From Candidatus Caenarcanum sp. (GTDB taxonomy: Bacteria; Cyanobacteriota; Vampirovibrionia; Gastranaerophilales; UBA9971), in NCBI GenBank assembly GCA_020720345.1, contig DYOT01000090.1:1-5763 (forward strand): a DNA stretch of 5,763 nt. Reading direction: 5' to 3'. The notes beneath the pieces are model-generated. The model had not been told where the DNA came from, ran no database searches, and worked only from the letters and a program-made list of their open reading frames with translations. The position numbers were made by a program, and so were the translations under genes. Of this stretch, positions 1 to 5,658 are shown piece by piece; positions within the stretch are counted from its first letter, which is position 1, and each line of letters opens with the position of its first letter.

Positions 1-389
1 GAAGATTGCTGTGTTGTCGCTGTATTTGCACCGGAAGTATAATATGCATAAGCCTCGTTTACTTGAGCAGTTGAAAGAGAGCTTGTGCTTATTCCCATAG
101 ATGCCAGTGTATTACGTTTTTGGGTAACTGCCTGAGCCTGTGCAAAGCCAGCGGAAAGATTCTGATTGCTTATTTGCATAGAAGATTGAATCAATGATGC
201 GTTTTGATTAGTAATAGTATCTGCAAAGCCGCAAAGATTTGAAACATTGGATAAAATCCCGCCCAGTCCTAAACCTGCATATGCACTAGAACTGCTGCTA
301 CCTGACGATGATGCATACGGATTATAGAAATTGCCGTATGAATTATTGGATGAAGTTAAATATGGATTATAATTGTAGCCTATACTCAT
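1..389 (-). CDS. Unrecognised Tyr/Asn/Ser-rich protein, N-terminal part only (runs off window)
   Basis: An open frame starts at the ATG at 389-387 and stays open for 129 full codons to the window edge, so the C-terminus is missing. The start is well supported: AGGAGA lies 6 nt upstream (400-395) and a near-consensus promoter sits further up. Residues 1-35 are low complexity, rich in Tyr, Asn, Ser and Gly, and contain YNPY twice (7-10 and 22-25). A short Gly/Leu stretch (39-46, GLGLGGIL) follows. From about residue 55 the chain is rich in Ala, Gln, Ser, Thr and Asn (for example AGFAQAQAVTQKRN at 80-93) and is probably partly helical. No signal peptide, lipobox, clear membrane segment or enzyme motif is visible. 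I do not recognise the family. The composition suggests a structural, secreted or surface-associated protein, but that is a guess. It has its own promoter, so it is probably not part of the mur operon. Confidence 0.8.
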   Translation of the reverse strand, partial: MSIGYNYNPYLTSSNNSYGNFYNPYASSSGSSSSSAYAGLGLGGILSNVSNLCGFADTITNQNASLIQSSMQISNQNLSAGFAQAQAVTQKRNTLASMGISTSSLSTAQVNEAYAYYTSGANTATTQQS

Positions 390-394
390 ATAAT

Positions 395-400
395 TCTCCT
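395..400 (-). promoter_or_regulatory. Shine-Dalgarno site of the partial unknown gene
   Basis: AGGAGA on the minus strand, 6 nt before the ATG at 389. It is a strong match to the anti-SD sequence and fixes the start of the partial gene. Confidence 0.8.
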
Positions 401-414
401 TTAATTTTAAGTGT

Positions 415-436
415 GTTGTATATTAATATAAACAAC
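415..436. repeat. AT-rich inverted repeat at the predicted transcription start
   Basis: A perfect 12-bp palindrome, TATATTAATATA (419-430), is flanked by GTTG (415-418) and CAAC (433-436), with two extra bases (AA, 431-432) on one side. On the minus strand it begins at about the +1 expected from the promoter at 471-443 and lies in the 5' leader, about 26 nt before the start codon. It could be an operator or a weak leader hairpin. Palindromes of A and T arise easily by chance in such DNA; the GTTG/CAAC flanks are what make it notable. Confidence 0.4.
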
Positions 437-442
437 AGAAGA

Positions 443-471
443 ATTATATTATTGCTATTTTATGTAGTCAA
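443..471 (-). promoter_or_regulatory. Near-consensus sigma-70 promoter for the partial unknown gene
   Basis: On the minus strand, TTGACT (471-466) is followed by exactly 17 nt and then TATAAT (448-443). This matches five of six -35 bases and all six -10 bases, at optimal spacing. Transcription would start near 436, giving a leader of about 45 nt before the ATG at 389. It is the best promoter in the window and suggests that the downstream gene is strongly expressed and transcribed separately from the mur genes. Confidence 0.75.
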
Positions 472-497
472 AAAGTATATATTGTTACAATACTATA
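470..497 (-). terminator. Possible weak intrinsic terminator after ddl
   Basis: Just past the ddl stop, the minus strand can form TATTG-TAA-CAATA (492-480), extended by four A-T pairs with one bulged G (497-494 with 479-476). A run of five T follows at 474-470. The layout fits a Rho-independent terminator, but the stem is almost entirely A-T and the T run overlaps the -35 box of the next promoter, so the call is weak. Confidence 0.25.
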
Positions 498-499
498 TA

Positions 500-1486
500 T
501 TAGCTAAAAACCGCACTGTTCAGAATAATTTCTACAAGCTCGTCATAGCTTATGCCCATTGCTTTTGATTGTGCCGGCAAATCGCTCAAATCCGTCATAC
601 CCGGAATGGTATTTATTTCCAGAACAAAAGGCTTTCCATCTTTTGTAACAACAAAATCAACCCTGCTCATCCCTCTGGCTTCGATAGCATTATGAGATTT
701 TATCGCTAAATCCTGAATTTCCTGTGTTAAATTTTCATTAATTTCAGCAGGGAGAATAAATTCTGTCATTCCATGCGTATATTTTGCCTCAAAATCATAC
801 CATCCTGCTTTTGTTTTTATTCTCAGTTCCAGTATTGGCGTTGCGACAGATTTTTCATTAATATCAAGAACACCTACCGTAATAGATTTACCGTCAATAT
901 ATTCTTCAAGCATTACACCTGTGTTATATTTTTCGGCTTCTTTTACAGCTATTTCTAATTCACTGCTGTTGTCCACCTTTGACATCCCTATACTTGAACC
1001 TTCACACACAGGTTTTACCATAAGAGGATAATTTAAATCGATCTTTTTATTCTTTAATTCAGCAGCAGATTTAACCATTATTGAAGGAATTACAGGAATT
1101 TTCTGCGTTATGAGGATTCTCTTCGTAAACTCCTTGTCCATTGCAATGGAACTTGCTTTAACTTTGCTGCCTGTATAAGGAATCCCCAGCACTTCAAGCA
1201 ATCCCTGAATGCATCCATCTTCGCCATACCTGCCATGAAGCGCTATATAAGCAATATCAATCTTTTTATCAAGCAATGTCTTTGAAATATTTCTATCAAC
1301 ATCAATTATTTCAGTATTTTGATATCCCAGCCTCTTTAAAGCTTCATAGCAATTTTTGCCAGAACGCAGGGAAACTTCTCTTTCACTCGACATACCGCCG
1401 CAAAGAACGCCTATTTTAGCATTTTTATCTATTTGTGAAGCTGGTGGCTGTGACTCATTCCCTAATGAACTGTAAAGTTTTTCCAT
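500..1486 (-). CDS. ddl: D-alanine--D-alanine ligase
   Basis: Cytoplasmic ATP-grasp ligase that joins two D-Ala into the dipeptide later added to the peptidoglycan precursor by MurF. The 328 residues are within the family range. Visible motifs: GGMSSEREVSL (30-40, with E36 in the first D-Ala site), HGRYGEDG (84-91), MVKPVCEGSSIGMSKV (156-171, ATP-binding Lys and the GSS loop), LEEYIDG (193-199), YDFEAKY (230-236), MSRVDF (273-278) and EINTIPGMT (290-298, metal ligands E290 and N292). The residue matching E. coli DdlB Tyr216 is Y236, the form that goes with D-Ala-D-Ala rather than D-Ala-D-Lac. The first ~22 residues precede the usual N-terminus, but no ATG, GTG or TTG offers a later start before the GGMSSERE motif. 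The start lies 25 nt inside murB, with a GA-rich ribosome site just upstream. It is probably the last gene of the operon. Confidence 0.95.
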   Translation of the reverse strand: MEKLYSSLGNESQPPASQIDKNAKIGVLCGGMSSEREVSLRSGKNCYEALKRLGYQNTEIIDVDRNISKTLLDKKIDIAYIALHGRYGEDGCIQGLLEVLGIPYTGSKVKASSIAMDKEFTKRILITQKIPVIPSIMVKSAAELKNKKIDLNYPLMVKPVCEGSSIGMSKVDNSSELEIAVKEAEKYNTGVMLEEYIDGKSITVGVLDINEKSVATPILELRIKTKAGWYDFEAKYTHGMTEFILPAEINENLTQEIQDLAIKSHNAIEARGMSRVDFVVTKDGKPFVLEINTIPGMTDLSDLPAQSKAMGISYDELVEIILNSAVFS

Positions 1487-2367
1487 ATTTCCTCTTCTTC
1501 CGTTGTTGGAACCCCGACATATCTTATTTCCGCTATTAAATCATACCCGAATTTTTCTTTAACCCCGGAATGCATTCTGTACATAAGCCTTGAAATATCC
1601 AGAGAAGTTGCATCCCCTGTATTTATAAGAAAATTGGCATGTTTTTCCGAAACTTTCGCTGCGCCCTCTCTCCAGTTTTTTGCTCCTAATTCCTCAAAAA
1701 GCCGACCGGCATGAACCTTTCTTTCAGGATTTCTAAAAGTGCTTCCTGCATTAGACTCAGTCAACGACGGATGATTTTGCTTTCTATAGTTAAGATGAAA
1801 TTCCATTTTTTCCATAATATCCTTAGGATTTGCCTTTTTAAGCTTAAAAGTTGCAGTAAGTATTAAATGACGGTTTTTTTCAACAAAAGAATTCCTGTAA
1901 CATAGCTTTAAATCTTCTTTATTAAGGGTTTTGATTTCACAAGTGTTTAAGTCGATGACTTCTACAGCTTCTATAACATCTTCTATCGCCTGTCCGTGTG
2001 CTGAAGAATTCATCGTTACAGCTCCACCTACAGACCCCGGTATTCCTATTAAAAACTCAAGCCCTGTCAAGCTTTTTTCCAGCAAAATTTTGGCAAGATT
2101 TGCGGATTTAAGTCCGCATTCGGTTTTTATCGTTTCTTCACCTATAAATTCGTGTTTTTTCATGTTTTTTGTTATTAAAACTTTTTCTTCCACACCCTGA
2201 GAAGAAACCAGAAGATTTGAGCCTTCTCCTATCACTGTTAGCTTTTCGGCACACGAATTATTTTTTATTGCGTAAATTTCTTCCACAGACTTTGGAAAAT
2301 AAACAATTTTTGAAATTCCGCCAATTTTAAGAGTTGTATGTTCTTTTAAAGAATAATTTTCTATCAT
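1462..2367 (-). CDS. murB: UDP-N-acetylenolpyruvoylglucosamine reductase
   Basis: Cytoplasmic FAD enzyme that uses NADPH to reduce UDP-GlcNAc-enolpyruvate to UDP-MurNAc, the substrate of MurC encoded just upstream. The 301 residues fit the shorter type II class, as in Bacillus and Staphylococcus, rather than the ~340-residue E. coli type. FAD-domain motifs: HTTLKIGG (10-17), GEGSNLLV (47-54) and GIPGSVGGAVTMN (108-120). Catalytic-domain motifs: YRNS (157-160), NAGSTFRNP (206-214, with S209 as the likely proton donor), HAGRLFEELG (219-228), SEKHANFLIN (240-249) and IAEIRYVG (278-285, with E280 as the likely catalytic Glu). The ATG overlaps the murC stop as ATGA and has no strong Shine-Dalgarno site, which suggests translational coupling. 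The ~16 residues after IRYVG look like a non-conserved tail; they carry the ddl ribosome site and start. Confidence 0.95.
   Translation of the reverse strand: MIENYSLKEHTTLKIGGISKIVYFPKSVEEIYAIKNNSCAEKLTVIGEGSNLLVSSQGVEEKVLITKNMKKHEFIGEETIKTECGLKSANLAKILLEKSLTGLEFLIGIPGSVGGAVTMNSSAHGQAIEDVIEAVEVIDLNTCEIKTLNKEDLKLCYRNSFVEKNRHLILTATFKLKKANPKDIMEKMEFHLNYRKQNHPSLTESNAGSTFRNPERKVHAGRLFEELGAKNWREGAAKVSEKHANFLINTGDATSLDISRLMYRMHSGVKEKFGYDLIAEIRYVGVPTTEEEEIWKNFTVH
1487..1500 (-). promoter_or_regulatory. ddl ribosome binding site embedded in murB codons
   Basis: The four Glu codons of MurB residues 290-293 read GAAGAAGAGGAA on the minus strand and end 3 nt before the ddl ATG at 1486. The GAGG core lies at 1494-1491, 4 nt from the ATG. 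The same bases therefore serve as murB coding sequence and as the likely Shine-Dalgarno site of ddl, which supports the chosen ddl start. Confidence 0.6.
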
Positions 2368-2882
2368 TTTTTGACCACAGGATTGAAATTTTCATTAATA
2401 TCTGTTATATTATTATTATCTCCTAAATTCCGCTCTTGATCAGCGGCACGATTTAGGGGATATTTTTTATCCCAATCTAGCATATCTTGATTTAAACTAT
2501 AAAATTTATTCCCCATATTATCTTCTTTTATTTGTATTCCGACTCTTAAATTTTCATCGCCAAGCTTCACATTATTTTCTAACCAGTGAAAAGCAATAAC
2601 ATTATTATCAATATGTTTTTGCGTCTTTGGTTCTGTTTTGTTTATGTATTCTGCCGTACGAATTATTTCTTTTAATTTTGGAATAAGTTGAAACTTGCGA
2701 GCATCAGCTCCCTTATGTGTTATTTTATCCCAGCCCTCTCTGTCAAACTTTATTTCGCCTAAGTCATTTCTTTTTACGACCTGACCTTGAAGTTTCCTGT
2801 ATTCTTCACGGGCTATTTTTCTTAATTCTTCAATATCTTTATATTCGCCAAGTTCATTTCCTGTTAAGGAGATTTCAGAGGG
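2364..2882 (-). other. MurC C-terminal extension: LPD3/BECR-like domain plus Asn-rich tail
   Basis: MurC residues 509-680 lie outside the ligase fold. Residues 515-540 are charged and probably helical, a likely linker. About 540-640 look like one compact alpha/beta domain: a GEIKFDREGWDK strand-turn (550-561), a helical part with LIPKLKEIIRTAEYI (574-588), then VIAFHWLENNV (603-613) and a terminal hairpin around KEDNMGNKFYSLN (627-639). This layout (basic GxI start, helix ending in an A-x-Y step, aromatic/His strand, DNxGNxxY hairpin) resembles, from memory, the LPD3 and phage barnase-EndoU-colicin-RelE-like domains of phage polyvalent proteins and toxins. Whether it has nuclease activity cannot be told. 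Residues 641-680 form an Asn/Asp-rich, probably disordered tail. The similarity is recalled rather than computed. Confidence 0.55.
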
Positions 2883-4406
2883 CAGATTATTCATAATCTT
2901 CTCACCCAGATAAGTAATATTGCCTGCGCCCATGGTCAGCACAATGTCATTTTCTGTAATCTCAGAGCCTACAGCTTCTGCAATCTTGTCCAAATCACCG
3001 GCAACATACACAGCCTTTGTATAATTTATTTCCCCGCATAAATTTTCCGAATTTATACGTTCAACAGGATTTTCGCCTGCGGAATAAACATCGCAAATAT
3101 AAACAAGTTCGGCTTCTTTAAAAGACTTAACAAAATCATTCCAGAGATTTTCCAGTCTTGTATATCTGTGCGGTTGAAAAACCGCTATTACACGTCCTTT
3201 TCCTGATGAATTAACAATTTCTTTTGCTGTTTTAAGTGTGGCAAAAATTTCCGTCGGATGATGGGCATAATCATCAATTATTCTTGCGCCCTTAACATAG
3301 CCCAGAGTTTGAAATCTTCTTTTCATGCCAGTAAATTCTTTTAATGATTCAGCAATTATGGGGAAATCAATCCCGCATTCAAACGCGACAGCAATTGCAG
3401 CCAGTCCGTTTGAAATATTATGAACCCCCGGAACCCCCAGAGTAATTTCTCCAAGAAGTTCATTGTTTTTAAACACTTTCATTTTTGCATTTGGGGCTGT
3501 TTCTATAGTTTCTGCCCTATAAACAGCTTTTCCGTGCAAAAAGTGCTGAGAATCAGTGCTATAAGTGATAATATGTTCGACCGGGCTTTTAAATCCCGCT
3601 TCGCAATTTATTCTTTTCAAGAGTTCCAGATTGCCGTTATCATCTGTGTTTATTATTATTTTAGAATTTTTATCAAGGTCATAAACATATCTTTCAAAGG
3701 TTTTATAAATTTGTTCAAGCCCATCTGTGTAGAAATCGGCATGATCAAGCTCGAGATTGGTTATAATGCTTATATCAGGAGTATAAAGTTCAATGGAACC
3801 GTCACTTTCGTCCAGTTCTGAAATAAAATAATTTCCGGTTCCGGCTTTTGAGTTCAGGTGGCAGTCGTCACCCCCCATAAGCCCCCACTCCTTCAGGATA
3901 TTTTTTGTATTTTTGTTTGAAGTATTACCAGGAAGCTGACCGCCTAAAGCAAAAGACGGATTAAGCCCAGCATTTTTAAATAAAAAAGCTGTCATTCCTG
4001 AAGTTGTCGTTTTGCCGTGCGTACCTGTAATTCCGATTGAATACTGTTTATTGTCCCTGCCAAAACCTGACATTAAAGCTTCCAGAAGTTGGGCTCTATG
4101 AATTACCGGAATATTTTGTCTTTTTGCTTCAATAAGTTCAGGATTATCAGATTTTATAGCAGAACTAACTACAACAAGGGCGCAATCCTTTATATTCTCA
4201 GCACTGTGTCCCAGTGTAAAAAGACCGCCATTATCTTCTATATACCTGACAATTTCATTGCTTTTCAGATCAGAACCGGAAATTTTAAACCCTGTTTCCA
4301 GCAAAATCTTTGCCAGTCCACTCATTCCTATTCCGCCCACGGCTATAAAGTGAACATATCCGTCATCAGGCGTCAATTCTTTTCTGAAAAGACTATCCTT
4401 GTTCAT
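2364..4406 (-). CDS. murC: UDP-N-acetylmuramate--L-alanine ligase with a C-terminal extra domain
   Basis: Cytoplasmic ATP-dependent Mur ligase that adds L-Ala to UDP-MurNAc, the first amino acid of the peptide stem. Core motifs appear in order: GGIGMSG (24-30, UDP-substrate domain), GITGTHGKTTT (125-135, ATP P-loop with K132), ELDESDGS (197-204), NLELDHADFY (217-226), VPGVHNISNG (325-334), GMKRRFQ (360-366), DDYAHHPTEI (378-387), FQPHRYTR (410-417), DVYSAGENP (439-447) and MGAGNI (492-497). The ligase therefore looks complete and active, ending near residue 508. Two oddities: about 20 extra residues between GGQ (155-157) and ELDES, and a ~170-residue C-terminal extension that normal MurC proteins (about 450-490 residues) lack. 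The ATG lies 16 nt after the lipoprotein gene with no recognisable Shine-Dalgarno site; no better start is seen. The TGA stop overlaps the murB start. Confidence 0.95.
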   Translation of the reverse strand: MNKDSLFRKELTPDDGYVHFIAVGGIGMSGLAKILLETGFKISGSDLKSNEIVRYIEDNGGLFTLGHSAENIKDCALVVVSSAIKSDNPELIEAKRQNIPVIHRAQLLEALMSGFGRDNKQYSIGITGTHGKTTTSGMTAFLFKNAGLNPSFALGGQLPGNTSNKNTKNILKEWGLMGGDDCHLNSKAGTGNYFISELDESDGSIELYTPDISIITNLELDHADFYTDGLEQIYKTFERYVYDLDKNSKIIINTDDNGNLELLKRINCEAGFKSPVEHIITYSTDSQHFLHGKAVYRAETIETAPNAKMKVFKNNELLGEITLGVPGVHNISNGLAAIAVAFECGIDFPIIAESLKEFTGMKRRFQTLGYVKGARIIDDYAHHPTEIFATLKTAKEIVNSSGKGRVIAVFQPHRYTRLENLWNDFVKSFKEAELVYICDVYSAGENPVERINSENLCGEINYTKAVYVAGDLDKIAEAVGSEITENDIVLTMGAGNITYLGEKIMNNLPSEISLTGNELGEYKDIEELRKIAREEYRKLQGQVVKRNDLGEIKFDREGWDKITHKGADARKFQLIPKLKEIIRTAEYINKTEPKTQKHIDNNVIAFHWLENNVKLGDENLRVGIQIKEDNMGNKFYSLNQDMLDWDKKYPLNRAADQERNLGDNNNITDINENFNPVVKK

Positions 4407-4422
4407 TTTTTATATTTTATTT

Positions 4423-5586
4423 CTACTTTTTTACTTTTTCTTTGCCCGGTCTTGTCATTGGCATGCCAGACATTTTTTCATTTGGTTTTTTGTTTTTCAT
4501 AAATTCTTTAATTTCATTCTGAATATTTTCAGGATTGTATTCTTTATCCAGATATACAATTTTTGCAGAACTTTTTGAGCTTTCAACAAGTTTTTGAAGT
4601 GTTTCCATTTTATTTTGTTCAGCAATATATTTTTTAATCTGTTCTTTAACTTCCTCAAAAGGAGTTACACCAGCTTTTTTACGATCAATTACTTTTATAA
4701 TATGGTAGCCAAATTCTGTTTTAACTATATTTTTACTAATTTCTCCGGGTTTCATAGAGAAAGCTGTCTTTGAAAAAGCAGAGACCATTTCTTTTTCAGA
4801 GAAGAAGCCTAAATCACCGCCTTTTTGAGCGCTTGCCGGATCCTGAGAAGTTTTCTGAGCCAGTTCTGCAAATTTAGCGGGTTCCGCTTTAACTTTTGCA
4901 AGAATTTTTTCCGCTTTAGTCTTTGCTGCACTTATTTCAGATTTAACTTCTTTATCTATTTGCGCTGCCGGCATTTTTTTACCTGACTCATTTTGAAGCT
5001 TTGCTTTGATTTCTGCCTCTGAAACGCTTATTAAAATATGGCTTGCTCTTACCATATCAGGATGATTAAAATATTTAGCCTGATTTTTTACATAAAAATC
5101 TTTTACCTGATTATCATTAACCGCACCGGCGCCTGATATATTTTCTACAAGCTTTTGCTTCAGCAAATCATCTTTAATTATGTCTTTAAATGAATCTTTA
5201 TCTAGTTTATTAAGCGCAAGAGTGGCTTCAAATCTTGCTTTGCCGCCAACTTTATTTATTACTTCATCTATTTTAGCGTTAAGATCTTTATCACTGACGG
5301 AAACATTTCTTTTTTTCGCTTCCTGTGTTAATAAATCCTTAATTATAAGATCATTTACTACTTTATTCTTATAAATAAGGTATATAAACTTATTCTGCGG
5401 CTTATTTACATCAATATTATTTGAGGCTAATGCACCTTTTTTAAATGAATCATCAACCATTTTTTTCGTAATTTTATGATTATTAATTTTAATAACTGTC
5501 GGACTTGTATCAATTTCAACTTTTTGTCCGCAGCCGCTTAAAAAAATCATAGAAGCTGCAAATAGTGCCAGTGTGAATTTTTTCAT
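4423..5586 (-). CDS. SurA/PrsA-like parvulin peptidyl-prolyl isomerase lipoprotein
   Basis: Probable extracytoplasmic folding factor that isomerises prolyl bonds in exported proteins. Residues 1-19 form a lipoprotein signal peptide: KK, a hydrophobic core and the lipobox LSGC, with C19 as the likely lipidated residue. Residues ~30-155 form a helical SurA-N-type chaperone region. One parvulin domain covers ~178-303, with RASHILIS (180-187), FAELAQKTSQDP (239-250), GGDLGFF (256-262), MKPGEIS (278-284) and FGYHIIKV (292-299). The two parvulin histidines (H183, H295) are present. About 30 extra charged, helical residues (190-219) interrupt the domain after its first strand. The ~40-residue tail is basic and low complexity. 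SurA of E. coli has two parvulin domains and no lipid; a single domain with a lipobox is closer to PrsA. A strong ribosome site fixes the start. It leads the mur operon, and gene symbol choice would be arbitrary. Confidence 0.88.
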   Translation of the reverse strand: MKKFTLALFAASMIFLSGCGQKVEIDTSPTVIKINNHKITKKMVDDSFKKGALASNNIDVNKPQNKFIYLIYKNKVVNDLIIKDLLTQEAKKRNVSVSDKDLNAKIDEVINKVGGKARFEATLALNKLDKDSFKDIIKDDLLKQKLVENISGAGAVNDNQVKDFYVKNQAKYFNHPDMVRASHILISVSEAEIKAKLQNESGKKMPAAQIDKEVKSEISAAKTKAEKILAKVKAEPAKFAELAQKTSQDPASAQKGGDLGFFSEKEMVSAFSKTAFSMKPGEISKNIVKTEFGYHIIKVIDRKKAGVTPFEEVKEQIKKYIAEQNKMETLQKLVESSKSSAKIVYLDKEYNPENIQNEIKEFMKNKKPNEKMSGMPMTRPGKEKVKK

Positions 5587-5590
5587 ATTT

Positions 5591-5597
5591 TCTCCTT
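5591..5597 (-). promoter_or_regulatory. Shine-Dalgarno site of the lipoprotein gene
   Basis: AAGGAGA on the minus strand, ending 4 nt before the ATG at 5586. It is the strongest ribosome site in the window and confirms this start, which also places the signal peptide at the exact N-terminus. Confidence 0.85.
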
Positions 5598-5602
5598 CAG
5601 GG

Positions 5603-5658
5603 ATTATACTTTTAACTTGTTGTAAATATTATACGTTTAATTAGTTTATAAAATTATA
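5603..5658 (-). repeat. Three GTATAAT heptamers at exact 25-bp spacing upstream of the operon
   Basis: On the minus strand GTATAAT occurs three times. The TATAAT parts lie at 5658-5653, 5633-5628 and 5608-5603, so the period is exactly 25 bp. The first two 25-bp units match at about 18 of 25 positions; the third matches only in the heptamer. Each hexamer equals a -10 box, but none has a good -35 at 16-18 bp. The third is too close to the ribosome site to be a normal promoter. This could be an array of overlapping promoters, a regulator site array, or chance in AT-rich DNA. Confidence 0.4.

Noticed and set aside
481..491. ATTGTTACAAT inverted repeat as an operator
   Set aside because: The arms are only 5 bp and AT-rich, and it is better explained, if by anything, as part of the weak terminator hairpin after ddl.
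308..568. Plus-strand open frame crossing the partial gene, its promoter and the ddl end
   Set aside because: It is antisense to two better-supported genes, has no ribosome site, and its translation has no coherent protein character. The other plus-strand frames (for example 3420-3821, 4089-4502 and 1931-2200) are rejected for the same reasons.
779..799. Phe at Ddl residue 232 (YDFEAKY) as a sign of D-Ala-D-Lac ligase and vancomycin resistance
   Set aside because: The specificity residue, matching E. coli DdlB Tyr216, is the last Tyr of the motif (Y236), which is present. F232 matches DdlB Tyr212, and I recall Phe there in ordinary Ddl proteins.
2364..2882. MurC extension as a separate downstream gene joined by a sequencing error
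   Set aside because: The frame is continuous, residues 509-540 read as a plausible linker, no independent ribosome site and start is evident at the domain edge, and the stop forms a proper ATGA overlap with murB. An assembly artefact cannot be fully excluded from sequence alone.
5603..5608. TATAAT at 5608-5603 as the main -10 box of the operon
   Set aside because: Transcription would begin inside or next to the ribosome site, leaving almost no leader, and the closest -35-like TTTACA is only 12 bp upstream.
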